32,173 bases of DNA. It comes from Dehalococcoidia bacterium. Lineage in GTDB: Bacteria; Chloroflexota; Dehalococcoidia; UBA2979. Position 1 is the first letter of the stretch. Each line of letters opens with the position of its first letter. Below are positions 15,341 through 23,418 of the stretch, piece after piece. A model generated the notes under the pieces. That model was not told the DNA's origin and made no database searches. It saw only the letters and a program-made list of their open reading frames with translations. The translations under genes were made by a program, and so were the position numbers. The DNA is taken from contig WHSU01000041.1 in assembly GCA_009379925.1 (NCBI GenBank), positions 1 through 32,173 on the forward strand, written 5' to 3'.

Positions 15341-15853
15341 CAGCGAAGTCCGTCCGGCGTGCACGAGCACTGCTCGATCGAGAGTCAGATCCCACGCCGT
15401 ATGCATGCCTGGGGCGGTCGGTCTGCCGATCGCGGGATATCGTTGCGTGCCTTGTCGCGAGGGGAGGGGGTCCTGCTGAGCACGGCCGTCCCCGTGGCGG
15501 CCGCCCGTCCGGCGCCGGCGACGGGACCCGACGCCTCTGCCCCACGGAGCTGAGAGCGTATCAGCATTGCCATCGAGCGCGCCGCCAGCACCGAGGTGGA
15601 CGACCCTTACCACTCTGAAGGGTAGGAAGGTCTCCAACAGGAAGGTCCAGCGGCAGCGTCAACACCCACGCAAGCGGCGCGTCTCGCACGATCCCTGCAG
15701 GATTCGCACCGTGCTCGGCGCAACCCCGCTCAGCAGTGTGGACCAGACGCGCCCGCCGCGCCGCGCGCGTTCTCGCTGCTCGTCACCGTAGCCTCACCAT
15801 GGTGGTGATGGTCGGGACATCGACAGAGTCGCCCCGGCCATCACCGCCACTCG
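15341..15853. other. Intergenic stretch with a strong hairpin, no gene seen
   Basis: 513 bases between the hydrolase-LuxR gene start and the stop of the small secreted protein gene, both leftward. No frame has family-like content. It must contain the promoter of the hydrolase-LuxR gene, though no good -35/-10 pair was identified. A long hairpin lies at 15801-15848. Confidence 0.5.
15801..15848 (-). terminator. 16-bp hairpin after the small secreted-protein gene
   Basis: Bases 15801-15816 pair with 15833-15848, with 16 pairs including two G-T wobbles, around a 16-base loop. It starts six bases after the stop codon of the leftward gene ending at 15854. There is no T-tract, as often in GC-rich genomes, so an intrinsic terminator or mRNA-stabilising structure is inferred. 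Confidence 0.55.
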
Positions 15854-16156
15854 CTACGGGTTCCAGATCGGCGTAAAGCCGTCGGCTCCGGGGCGGTTGT
15901 CCGCTGCGGGGCCGCCGATCTCGTTGAGGGCGTTCATGTTCGCGTGCATGCCCGCCTGGTTGTTCCCGGGGATGAACGTCGCGCCGCCACCGGGATACGG
16001 GCCCGCTTCTCTGCCGGGAGCACCAATGGCGCCTTCGCCAACGACCGGGCAGAGGAACGCGTCCGGGTTGCCGTTGTCCTGATCGGCGAACGCGACCCCG
16101 GTTCCGGCGAGCGTGATAGCTGCCGCCCCCAGCGCCGCTGCCAATACCTTCCGCAT
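15854..16156 (-). CDS. Small secreted protein of unknown function
   Basis: A 100-residue exported protein. MRKVLAAALGAAAITLAGTG begins a signal peptide, probably cleaved in VAFA/DQDN. The mature part is short, glycine/asparagine-rich and contains one cysteine (AFLCPVVGEGAIG) plus FIPGNNQAG and AADNRPGADGFTPIWNP. Similar small signal-peptide proteins with a 'CPVVG' segment occur in soil Actinomycetota/Chloroflexota, without known role (from memory). The start ATG at 16156 lies within a run GGAGGGAGTGGAG that provides the ribosome site. An in-frame ATG 15 bases upstream is less likely. Confidence 0.72.
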   Translation of the reverse strand: MRKVLAAALGAAAITLAGTGVAFADQDNGNPDAFLCPVVGEGAIGAPGREAGPYPGGGATFIPGNNQAGMHANMNALNEIGGPAADNRPGADGFTPIWNP

Positions 16157-16705
16157 CTCCACTCCCTCCATCTCGGCTCAGATGGCAGCCAGGAAGAACC
16201 TAGGCGGGCTTCAGCAGGAAGTGATTACGTGGATTGCCAGCTCGACTCACCGTGCCCGCAACGCCTGCTGACGCGTGCCGGGTCGTCTGAGGCCTCGTCG
16301 ACGCGCCCCACGAAGAATGCGAGTCGAGGACCGCACCGGCGGTGCCGCGGACCGGCTACGGGGCGCCTCGGCCGCCGCGTTGGTCCGTTTCGTTGGCGCC
16401 AGCAACCTCGATTGAGGGACCGCCCGCTATCGACGAGCTCGATCAGGGCCCACAACCGGGAACCTGTAGCGCCGCGGTAACAGCTCACACGGCGAGTATT
16501 GCAATTCAATCGCACCGCGCGGTGATTGCCGCTCGGACGCGGGCGCCTACCGCGTGACCTCTCCATGCTCCCGAGGAGCTTGCGCTTCCAACTGCTGTTG
16601 AGCGTCGGCTCGGACCATTGGGCCGCTCCATGCCAGGCCCCTTCCGCGCGACCGCAGTCCAGCCCTCCCGCCGCGGAGCATGTCAGCATCCAGACAGGAG
16701 CCTTC
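16157..16705. other. Divergent intergenic region, no gene seen
   Basis: 549 bases separating the leftward secreted-protein gene from the rightward arylsulfotransferase gene. It must contain both promoters. TAGGTT on the minus strand (16202-16197) is a possible -10 for the leftward gene. A locally AT-rich spot with the palindrome ATTGCAAT lies near 16499-16506. Nothing else is recognised. Confidence 0.45.
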
Positions 16706-18274
16706 ATGAACGCGAGTCGTCTTCTCGCGCCCTGCCTCGTCGCCCTCATCGCGGTAGCGCTCATGGCCGCGTGCGCGGACAACGCGTCCGGACCGGACGC
16801 GCCGGGCGCCGATGGTGCGGAGGTGGGCAGCTCTGCTGAGTCGACGGCGACCGCCGCGACCGGCGCGTGCAACGACGATGGCAGTGGCCCCTCGTGTGAC
16901 TGGCAGCCAACGGACAACGGACTGATCGTCCGTGTCTCGGGCGAGACGTTCGGTACGGACGAGGTACTCGTCGAGTACTCGAATGAGGACGCCGGCCGGT
17001 TCCAGACGCGACCGGTGAGTGTGCAGGACGGGGTGTACGAGGTCCCCGTTGCGCGGCTTCGCCCAGAGACCAGCTACGACTTCCAGGTGCTGGGAGTGTC
17101 CGAGTCGGGCGAGACCTTGCCCGGCCCCAACGGGACCTTCACGACGGGGTCGCTGCCACCTGGCCTACAGCGCGCGGAGGTCGAGGTCATCACGGGGAAA
17201 TCGACGAGTGAGCTGACGTTCATGGACCTCAACGCGCACGAGTTTGAGGGGCACCCGTCGTTCTTTGGGCTGGTCGCGATCGACGGGGACGGCGAGATCG
17301 TCTGGTACGTCGAGACCGGTGAGACGAACGCGATGGCCCAAAAGCCGGACGGCAACATCGTGTTCCTCGACTACGCCTCGGGCCTGCGCGAGATCACGCC
17401 CCTCGGGGAAGAGGTGGCGTTCGTGGACTCACCCTGCAACCCGATCGTCTTTCACCACGAGGTGGAAGTATTGCCGGACGGGCGCATCCTGACGCTCTCG
17501 TTCGACGTGGTCGACGCCTTCGACGACCCCTCGCGGCTACAGGTCGCCGACACAATCTGGGCGTGGGACCAGTCGAAGGGCTCTGTCGGGAAAGTGTGGT
17601 CGCTGCTCGATGTCGAGGATCCGCTCATGAACCGCACAGAATCCTCGGGCCTCGACGAGGAGGGGTTCATGTGGCGGGGATGCAACAGCAGCCTGCCCAC
17701 GGAGGACTGGAGCCACGGGAACGCGGTGAAGGCGGCGCCCGACGGCAGCATGATCGTTTCGTCGCGCCACCTCAATCAGGTGCACTCGATTACCTCCGAC
17801 TTCGAGGGACTGAACTGGCGGCTCGGTGGTCACGGGAGTGACTTTACGTTTCCCGAGCCCAGCGATCAGTTCTACCACCAGCACACAGCGTCGCAGCTGC
17901 CGAACGGCAACGTCCTGCTGTTCGACAATGGGAACAGCCGGCCGGACGAGGAGGGCGGTGAGTACTCGCGGGCGCTGGAGCTGGAGCTCGACTTCGAGAG
18001 CGGGACAGCGCGCAAGGTGTGGGAGTACGCGGGCGACCCGACGCTCTACGCCGAGTGCTGCTCGAGCACAGAGCGGCTGGAGAACGGGAACACGCTCATC
18101 GTCTTCGGCTCGAACATGCAGGAGGACGTCTGCTGCCGTGTCCACACGATCGTGGAGGCGACACCGGGACAGGAGGCGGCCTGGCGAGTGGAGGTCAAGG
18201 CCCCCGGCCAGAATGTGCTGTACCGCGTCTACTCAGGCGACTCCATCCTGGGTGAACGACACCTCCCCGCTTAG
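16706..18274 (+). CDS. Lipoprotein arylsulfotransferase-like protein (ASST family)
   Basis: A 522-residue exported protein. MNASRLLAPCLVALIAVALM then AAC gives a lipoprotein signal with lipidation at Cys23. A fibronectin-III-like domain spans about 70-147 (ending NGTFTTGS). A beta-propeller of arylsulfotransferase type follows. Histidines where the family has its catalytic and sulfate-binding residues are seen in FHHEVEVLPDGRIL (His250/251), DWSHGNAV (His337), SSRHLNQVH (His355) and FYHQHTASQLPNG (His391/393). ASST enzymes move sulfate between phenolic compounds through a sulfohistidine; the true substrate is unknown. ACAGGAG lies five bases before the ATG at 16706. Several cysteines (ECCSS, VCCR) may form disulfides. 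It appears monocistronic. Confidence 0.82.
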   Translation: MNASRLLAPCLVALIAVALMAACADNASGPDAPGADGAEVGSSAESTATAATGACNDDGSGPSCDWQPTDNGLIVRVSGETFGTDEVLVEYSNEDAGRFQTRPVSVQDGVYEVPVARLRPETSYDFQVLGVSESGETLPGPNGTFTTGSLPPGLQRAEVEVITGKSTSELTFMDLNAHEFEGHPSFFGLVAIDGDGEIVWYVETGETNAMAQKPDGNIVFLDYASGLREITPLGEEVAFVDSPCNPIVFHHEVEVLPDGRILTLSFDVVDAFDDPSRLQVADTIWAWDQSKGSVGKVWSLLDVEDPLMNRTESSGLDEEGFMWRGCNSSLPTEDWSHGNAVKAAPDGSMIVSSRHLNQVHSITSDFEGLNWRLGGHGSDFTFPEPSDQFYHQHTASQLPNGNVLLFDNGNSRPDEEGGEYSRALELELDFESGTARKVWEYAGDPTLYAECCSSTERLENGNTLIVFGSNMQEDVCCRVHTIVEATPGQEAAWRVEVKAPGQNVLYRVYSGDSILGERHLPA

Positions 18275-18460
18275 CCAGGAGCAGTCGTCTGCTACACGGG
18301 GATTCTGCCGGCCGGGCTGATCATGGCGGTGTCCAGAAGGGCTACGTCGACGGCGCTCGTGGCCCTTCGCCGTGTCGAGCGTTCCTCTTCGAACTCGAAG
18401 ACACCGCGTTCCATCGGTCGGTGGCGAATCCCGCCGCACGTCATGTCCCGTCAGCCGCGA

Positions 18461-19300
18461 TCAGCGGTCCACCCGAGTATCGGGCTGATTCGACCACTGC
18501 AGGTACGACCCGGCGTACGTTGTCGCACGACTGTAACCAAGCACCTGCAACACGAGGGCACCGAGCGCGCCGCGCGCCCCACCCTGGCAGTAGCCGGCAA
18601 CCTGCTTGTCCGGCGTAATCCCGCGCGCCGCGAGCATCTCGCGCAGTTCGTCGGCGGGTTTCAGCGTCCGCGTGTCCGGGTCGAGCAACTCAACCCAGTC
18701 GAGGTGCGCGGCCCCCGGTAGGTGGCCCAGCCGCGTGACCGTGCCGAAGGCGGCGCTCCTCTCGCCTTCGTACTCATCGAGTGACCGCGTGTCCCAGAAC
18801 ACGAAGTCGTCGCGGTCCACCGCCGCCTTCGCCTGATCGAGCGAGCAGTACACCGCCTCGACCGGCCTCGCCACATGGGCCGTCGGGGATACTGCGGGAA
18901 CTGTCTTCGTGAGTGGCCGCCCCTCCGCCTGCCACTTCGTGATGCCGCCATCGAGGATGCGCACGTCCTGATGGCCGTAGTAGAGGAACGCCCACGCGAC
19001 CATGCCCATCCGCTGACTTGGCGTGTCGTAGACGACGACGGTCTGGTCGTTGCCGATGCCCAGCGCGCTGGCGATCCGCGCGAACTCCTCGGGCGGCGCC
19101 ATGTCGTTGTTCTCGGCGCGTGGGATGCCGCCAAAGCCGTCCAGGTTCACAGCGCCGGCGATGTGGCCCTCGGCATACTCCTGGGCAGCGCGGGCGTCGA
19201 CGATGCGTACCTGCGGATCGTCGAGCCCGCTCGCGAGCCACTCGGTGTCGGCGAGGAGTTCGGGGCGTGCGTAGCCACGTTCGGAGATAGATGGACTCAC
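18461..19300 (-). CDS. Rhodanese-domain sulfurtransferase (two-domain)
   Basis: A 279-residue tandem rhodanese protein of the thiosulfate/3-mercaptopyruvate sulfurtransferase type. The N-terminal domain (about 8-130) has VRIVDARAAQEYAEGHIAGA and lacks the catalytic cysteine. The C-terminal domain (about 150-279) has FVFWDTRSLDEYEGE and the active loop YCQGGARG with Cys238, which carries the persulfide. The loop differs from both the CG[S/T]GVT and CRKGVT types, so the sulfur donor is uncertain. GTG at 19300 is preferred because GGAG lies six bases upstream; ATG at 19312 would add four residues. It follows the VOC gene by about 55 bases and may be last in the ArsR operon. Confidence 0.85.
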   Translation of the reverse strand: MSPSISERGYARPELLADTEWLASGLDDPQVRIVDARAAQEYAEGHIAGAVNLDGFGGIPRAENNDMAPPEEFARIASALGIGNDQTVVVYDTPSQRMGMVAWAFLYYGHQDVRILDGGITKWQAEGRPLTKTVPAVSPTAHVARPVEAVYCSLDQAKAAVDRDDFVFWDTRSLDEYEGERSAAFGTVTRLGHLPGAAHLDWVELLDPDTRTLKPADELREMLAARGITPDKQVAGYCQGGARGALGALVLQVLGYSRATTYAGSYLQWSNQPDTRVDR

Positions 19301-19355
19301 TGGATGCTCCATTCGTTCGCGAGGTAGGGCTGTTCGCAGGCTTGCGCCGGCAGTG

Positions 19356-19730
19356 CTAGTGCGGCTGGAACAGCTCCACCGGGTTCCCGGACGGGTCGTC
19401 GACAACGACCTGCTTGCCGCCCTGACCCGTAATGATCTCGCTTCGGAGGCTCGCGCCAGCCGCCTTCAGTCTGGCTGCGGTGGCCTCGATGTCGGGCACC
19501 TCGATCTGGAAGCGGAGCCAGCCTCCCGGTGTTGGCGCGCGGCCGTCCGGCATCGATTGGCCGGCGCCGCCTCCGCCGCCCGGCTTGTTGAGCAGCAAGC
19601 GCAGCTCACCTCGCGAGAGGCTGGCGAACCCAGGCCCCGGGTGCATATCGACCTTGAAGTCGAGCAAGTCGGTGTAGAACGGGATGGCGGCGTCGACGTC
19701 GTCGACGATGTAGCGGACCGACACTGGCAT
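19356..19730 (-). CDS. VOC family protein (glyoxalase-like)
   Basis: A 124-residue single-domain VOC protein starting MPVSVRYIVDDVDAAIPFYT. The conserved strands RGELRLLLNKPGGGG, GGWLRFQIEVPDIEATAARL and VVVDDPSGNPVELFQP are all present. It is probably a dimeric metalloenzyme or ligand-binding protein without identifiable substrate. It lies 45 bases after the SRPBCC gene, in line with the ArsR-SRPBCC-VOC-rhodanese operon. Confidence 0.85.
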   Translation of the reverse strand: MPVSVRYIVDDVDAAIPFYTDLLDFKVDMHPGPGFASLSRGELRLLLNKPGGGGGAGQSMPDGRAPTPGGWLRFQIEVPDIEATAARLKAAGASLRSEIITGQGGKQVVVDDPSGNPVELFQPH

Positions 19731-19775
19731 GTTCAGACCTCCGTTGGTTCTCCTCGGGCAGCGGTTCTCCGTTTC

Positions 19776-20288
19776 TCAGGTTCCACCTAGTGGAGCCTCC
19801 CCGTACGCGTCCTCGACCTCCGCGCGCCGGTCCGCCCACGCCGGGACGGGCGACCCGTCGAGGTGGGCGGCGAGGCGGTCGAGGTAGGCGTGCCAGCCCG
19901 CGCGGCCGCCCGTCGCGCCGGGGGTCACGCTCCTTCGATGCGTAAACCGCAGTATGGTCCCGCCTGCGGCGGGCTCGAGTTCGTAGCGCACCACCGATAC
20001 GTCGAGCCCGGGCTGGAGCCACTCGTGCTCGAGCACGCGTGGCGGGTCCCACTCGAGGATCCGGCCCGTCATCACCCGCTGGAGTTCGGATCGGCCCTCC
20101 GGGCCGGTGCGAATCGAGACGTCACCGCCCGCGCGGGGCTCCACTGTGCCCGGGCCCAGCCAGGCCGCGAGCTGGTCGGATTCCGTCAGCGCGGCCCAGA
20201 CGGCCTCCACGGGATGGACAAGCCGGCGCTGGAAGGCGATCACGGCGATCTCGCCGGTTGTCACCAGCGTCCCGTCGGCGCGGCTCAC
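19776..20288 (-). CDS. SRPBCC/AHSA1-domain protein
   Basis: A 170-residue protein of the SRPBCC helix-grip fold, AHSA1 subtype. It shows RLVHPVEAVWAALTESDQLA followed by AWLGPG, then GRILEWDPPRVLEHEW, the strands VVRYELEPAAGGTILRFTHR and a C-terminal helix GWHAYLDRLAAHLDG. The GTG start at 20288 overlaps the stop of the ArsR gene by four bases (GTGA), as in the other ArsR-SRPBCC pair at 2974-3777. These pairs are widespread and the SRPBCC member's ligand is unknown. Confidence 0.87.
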   Translation of the reverse strand: MSRADGTLVTTGEIAVIAFQRRLVHPVEAVWAALTESDQLAAWLGPGTVEPRAGGDVSIRTGPEGRSELQRVMTGRILEWDPPRVLEHEWLQPGLDVSVVRYELEPAAGGTILRFTHRRSVTPGATGGRAGWHAYLDRLAAHLDGSPVPAWADRRAEVEDAYGEAPLGGT

Positions 20289-20617
20289 TTCGCCTCCTCC
20301 GCTCCCGTGCGCCGTGTCCTCGAGTCGAGGTGGCGTTCGAGGTCGTCGAGCCGTTCCCCCCAGAACCGCCGGTAGGTATCGAGCCAGCGGTCGAGTTCGG
20401 CCAGGGCGGCGGGCCGCAGTGAATAGACCCGCCGCGTCCCATCGGGCCGGACATCGACCAGCTGCGACTCACGGAGGATGCGCAGATGGCGGGACACGGC
20501 CGGCTGCGTCAGCCCCGGGAACGCGGCGACGAGCTCGCCGGCAGACCGCTCGCTCCGCGCGAGGAGATCCAGGACAGAGCGCCGCGTCGGCTCTGCCACG
20601 GCTTCGAATACGTCCAT
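20285..20617 (-). CDS. ArsR-family winged-helix regulator
   Basis: A 110-residue ArsR-type repressor beginning MDVFEAVAEPTRRSVLDLLA. Its recognition helix is in FPGLTQPAVSRHLRILRESQ and the wing is in GTRRVYSLRPAALAELDRWL. No metal-binding cysteines are visible. ATG at 20617 lies seven bases after the -10 box TATAGT with no ribosome site, so the mRNA is probably leaderless. It heads an operon with SRPBCC, VOC and rhodanese genes and probably represses them through the AT-rich promoter. Confidence 0.88.
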   Translation of the reverse strand: MDVFEAVAEPTRRSVLDLLARSERSAGELVAAFPGLTQPAVSRHLRILRESQLVDVRPDGTRRVYSLRPAALAELDRWLDTYRRFWGERLDDLERHLDSRTRRTGAEEAK

Positions 20618-20624
20618 GGGAAGG

Positions 20625-20653
20625 ACTATAACGCCACGCGTATATAATCGCAA
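20625..20653 (-). promoter_or_regulatory. Promoter of the ArsR-SRPBCC-VOC-rhodanese operon
   Basis: On the minus strand TTGCGA (20653-20648), a 17-base spacer and TATAGT (20630-20625) form a near-consensus pair, seven bases before the ATG at 20617. The spacer holds CGC...GCG flanked by TATA on both sides, an AT-rich inverted repeat suited to ArsR binding. Confidence 0.6.
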
Positions 20654-20832
20654 CATCATAGATGACCCTCGCGTCGGTTTCGCGCCGCGCAGTTCGTCTC
20701 GGACGACGGGGTCGCCACGGGCGGCCGCAGCTCGGACGATCGCGGTGAACTCTGGACCCGCCGAGTCGTGGCGGCGGGGTGAAGCGGATGCTCGCACTCA
20801 TCGAGTCCTCCCGTCGTTCGTCGGGCCGAGCG

Positions 20833-22095
20833 TCAGAACGCGACGAGCGCCTGCCCGCCGGCCGCGGTCGCCACGACCACGAGCCACGGCGGCAACCGCC
20901 ACACCTGGAGCAGCCCAAAGGCGGCCAGCGCGAGCGCGAAGTCCTTGGGCTCGAAGACCGCGCTCGTGAACACCGGGTCGTAGAGCGCCGCGGCGAGGAT
21001 GCCGACGACCGCCGCGTTGATGCCACGCAGCGCCGCCTGGAAGGCGCCGCGCCTCCGCAGCACGTCCCACAGCGGCAGCGTGCCCGCCACCAGCAGGAAC
21101 GACGGCGCGAAGATGGCGACGAGCGCGATGCCGGCGCCGAGCCAGCCGTTCGGGGCCGGCCCGGAGACCGCACCGAGGTAGGCGGCGAAGGTGAAGAGCG
21201 GCCCAGGCACCGCCTGCGCGGCGCCGTAACCGGCGATGAAGTCCTCGCGGCTCACCCACTCGGGCACGACCTCCGCCTGGATGAGCGGCAGCACGACGTG
21301 GCCGCCGCCGAACACCAGCGAGCCGACGCGGTAGAAGGAGTCGAAGAGCGCGAGCGCTTGCGCCTCCACGAACTGTCGCGTGATCGGCAGCGCGATCAAC
21401 AGTCCGAAGAACAGCACCCAGGCGAGGCCGAGCAGCCAGCGCGGTACCGGCACGTGCAGGCGGTCGCCGCCGTCGGCGAGGTCGTCGACGTTGAACAGTC
21501 GCCAGCCGACGACGCCGGCGATGGCGATCACGCCGATCTGCGAGATCGCCGTCTGCCACCCGACGACCACGATTGCCGCGACGATCGCGATCGTCGCGCG
21601 CGGGCGGTCCGGCGCGAGGTTGCGCGCCATCCCCCACATCGCTTGCGCCACCACGGCCACGGCGACGACCTTCAGGCCGTGCAGCCAGCCCGCGTCGGCG
21701 ATGTCAAAGGCCTGCAGGCCAAGGCCGAACAGTACGAGGGCGATCGCCGACGGCAGCGTGAAGCCGAGCCAGGCGACCACACCGCCGAGCAGACCCGCGC
21801 GCAGCATCCCGATCGCGATGCCGACCTGGCTGCTGGCCGGCCCCGGCAGGAACTGGCAGAGCGCGACGAGGTCGGCGTACACCGCCTCGCTCAGCCACCG
21901 GCGGCGCTCGACGTACTCGGTGTGGAAGTAGCCGAGGTGCGCGATCGGCCCGCCGAACGAGGTCAGTCCGAGCTTCGTCGAGACGCGAAGCACCTCCAGC
22001 GCCGAGCCCGTCGTGGCGACGTCATGTCCTCCCAGCGGTTCGGCGATCAGATCGTCAGAGGAGATGGTCGGTGCTCCGTTCCCAATTGCCCTCAC
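20833..22095 (-). CDS. chrA: Chromate transporter, long-chain CHR family
   Basis: A 420-residue membrane protein with the two homologous halves of long-chain ChrA. The first half has KLGLTSFGGPIAHLGYFHTE and ALCQFLPGPASSQVGIAIGM. The second half has GSLVFGGGHVVLPLIQAEVV and GYGAAQAVPGPLFTFAAYLG. These are the FGGP/FGGG and Q.LPGP motifs of the family. ChrA exports chromate from the cytoplasm. The start is taken as GTG at 22095; the first 30 residues are not conserved, so the true start may be a little downstream. It is the last gene in a leftward group with a phosphatase and an unknown gene, divergent from a PadR regulator. Confidence 0.9.
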   Translation of the reverse strand: MRAIGNGAPTISSDDLIAEPLGGHDVATTGSALEVLRVSTKLGLTSFGGPIAHLGYFHTEYVERRRWLSEAVYADLVALCQFLPGPASSQVGIAIGMLRAGLLGGVVAWLGFTLPSAIALVLFGLGLQAFDIADAGWLHGLKVVAVAVVAQAMWGMARNLAPDRPRATIAIVAAIVVVGWQTAISQIGVIAIAGVVGWRLFNVDDLADGGDRLHVPVPRWLLGLAWVLFFGLLIALPITRQFVEAQALALFDSFYRVGSLVFGGGHVVLPLIQAEVVPEWVSREDFIAGYGAAQAVPGPLFTFAAYLGAVSGPAPNGWLGAGIALVAIFAPSFLLVAGTLPLWDVLRRRGAFQAALRGINAAVVGILAAALYDPVFTSAVFEPKDFALALAAFGLLQVWRLPPWLVVVATAAGGQALVAF

Positions 22096-22290
22096 CGACC
22101 GTGGAGCCAGCCGTCGGGCCGCCCGCTCGTTCGAGGTCGCTCGCCGCCTCGGCGAGGACGTGAGGCGCTTCAGTCTGTTCGGCCGCGCACTCCGCTACAG
22201 GAACGAGCAGCAGATCGACGCCGAACTCGCGCGCAACCGTCGTCCGCCTCTGTGCGAGCGGCGCCGGCGCGGAACAATCGGTCCGAGCGC

Positions 22291-22797
22291 TCAGCGCTCA
22301 ATGCGGCTCCGCTCCAGCTCCTCGAGCCAGGCGCGCTGTGCGTCGTTGATGTTGATCTCCGGACGGTCCGCGCGCACCTCGCGCTCCGCCTCCTCGATGG
22401 TCATCCCGCGCTGTACGAGCAGGCCCACCGTCATCGTGCCGGCGCGGCCGAAGCCGCCCTGGCAATGCACATAGACGCTCGCGTCGTCGTCCGGGAGCCA
22501 GTCCAGCACCTCGAGCACCTGCTCGGAGGTCGGCGCCTGGCGGTTCGGCACCGGCACCTGCTTCCGCTCGATGCCGAGAGCGCTCAACTGCTCCACGCCG
22601 TTATCGACCTCGGCGTCCTCGCGGAGGTCCAGGACGTGGGTCACGCCCGCGGCCCGCAGCCGCTCGTAGTCCTCGGGCGGCAGTGCCCCGCCCACCCGCA
22701 GCCACGGCTGCACCCGGTCGATACGTCTGGCGGCGGCCCGCATCGCGGCGCGGCGGGCTTCGCCCGCCGCGCTTCCGCCGCTGGGTTCGGTGGTCAT
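22291..22797 (-). CDS. Dual-specificity/tyrosine phosphatase-like protein
   Basis: A 168-residue cytoplasmic protein of the cysteine phosphatase fold. The core begins at RVQPWLRVGGALPPEDYERL and includes GVTHVLDLREDAE. The signature CX5R appears as VHCQGGFGRAGT (Cys112, Arg118), followed by TMTVGLLVQRGMTIEEAERE. Such enzymes dephosphorylate proteins or small phosphates. The ATG at 22797 (MTTEPSGG) is chosen over a start at 22869 because the residues before it are unlike the family. It lies between the unknown gene and chrA on the same strand; a role linked to chromate is only suggested by location. Confidence 0.8.
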   Translation of the reverse strand: MTTEPSGGSAAGEARRAAMRAAARRIDRVQPWLRVGGALPPEDYERLRAAGVTHVLDLREDAEVDNGVEQLSALGIERKQVPVPNRQAPTSEQVLEVLDWLPDDDASVYVHCQGGFGRAGTMTVGLLVQRGMTIEEAEREVRADRPEININDAQRAWLEELERSRIER

Positions 22798-22889
22798 CTG
22801 GCGACACCCCTGTCCGCGCGGGTCGCGAGGACCCTCGTCCGCAGTCGATGGTTCGTGTGGGCCGGTCACGCCGGCCGTCAGATCACCGG

Positions 22890-23306
22890 TCAGTTGGTGT
22901 ACGTGTCCGCCTGCACCACCTCGTAGCCGGAGGCGAGCACGTCGTCCTCGGAGCGAAGCGCGTTCGGCTCATAGTCGCGGGGGACAAGCACGTAGTGGTA
23001 GCTCCAGATCGGGCTGTAGTGCTCGTCGCCCGGGCGCGTGTCGTAGATGCCGTACTGGTCGGGCACGCGCTCGGGGCGGCCGTCGTTGCCGTCGAGCGAG
23101 TAGACGACGACGTACTCCTTGGCCCACGTCGTCTGTTCCGGCTCGACGTGCACGATGCCGAGCGGCATCGCCCACACCACCTCGCCCCGCACCCAGCGTG
23201 GACCGACGCGCTGGCGGTGCGGGTTGGAGTAGGTGAGTTCGGGCGCGGACACCGGGTCGCGGTCGTCGCGGCTGTAGTGCAGGCCGCCAGTCGGGTCGCT
23301 GGTCAT
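22890..23306 (-). CDS. Conserved-looking protein of unknown function beside PadR
   Basis: A 138-residue soluble protein without signal peptide that I cannot assign with confidence. Visible segments include ELTYSNPHRQRVGPRW, VVWAMPLGIVHVEPEQ, TTWAKEYVVVYSLDGNDG and YSPIWSYHYVLVPRDYEPN. It has many aromatic and charged residues, suggesting a compact beta-rich domain, and no cysteines. ATG at 23306 is taken as start; the longer frame to 23396 overlaps the PadR operator region. It is transcribed divergently from padR, 102 bases apart, so PadR probably controls it and the following phosphatase and chrA genes. Confidence 0.65.
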   Translation of the reverse strand: MTSDPTGGLHYSRDDRDPVSAPELTYSNPHRQRVGPRWVRGEVVWAMPLGIVHVEPEQTTWAKEYVVVYSLDGNDGRPERVPDQYGIYDTRPGDEHYSPIWSYHYVLVPRDYEPNALRSEDDVLASGYEVVQADTYTN

Positions 23307-23403
23307 CGAGAGAGCCTTTCCGCTACGGAGGTGGGGGCTCAGGCGCCCGCCCGTTACGATGGCGCTGGGGGACGGTAGCCGAACGGGCGAGAGCATAAGG
23401 TAC

Positions 23404-23418
23404 TATCGGTGTCCGATA
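23404..23418. promoter_or_regulatory. Palindromic operator at the PadR start
   Basis: TATCGG (23404-23409) and CCGATA (23413-23418) form a perfect inverted repeat with a three-base centre, covering the GTG start codon of the PadR gene. PadR repressors bind short palindromes at their own promoters. A possible -10 box TAAGGT lies at 23396-23401. Confidence 0.55.

Noticed and set aside
22064..22290. Possible small basic helical protein on the plus strand before the phosphatase stop
   Set aside because: Pieces such as RSFEVARRLGEDVRRFSLFG look protein-like, but the frame runs on into the phosphatase gene as a shadow and has no ribosome site.
20779..22926. 715-codon plus-strand frame opposite chrA and the phosphatase
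   Set aside because: Extremely rich in Arg, His, Asp and Gln with no domain, and antisense to clear ChrA motifs. The long open frame is a codon-bias effect.
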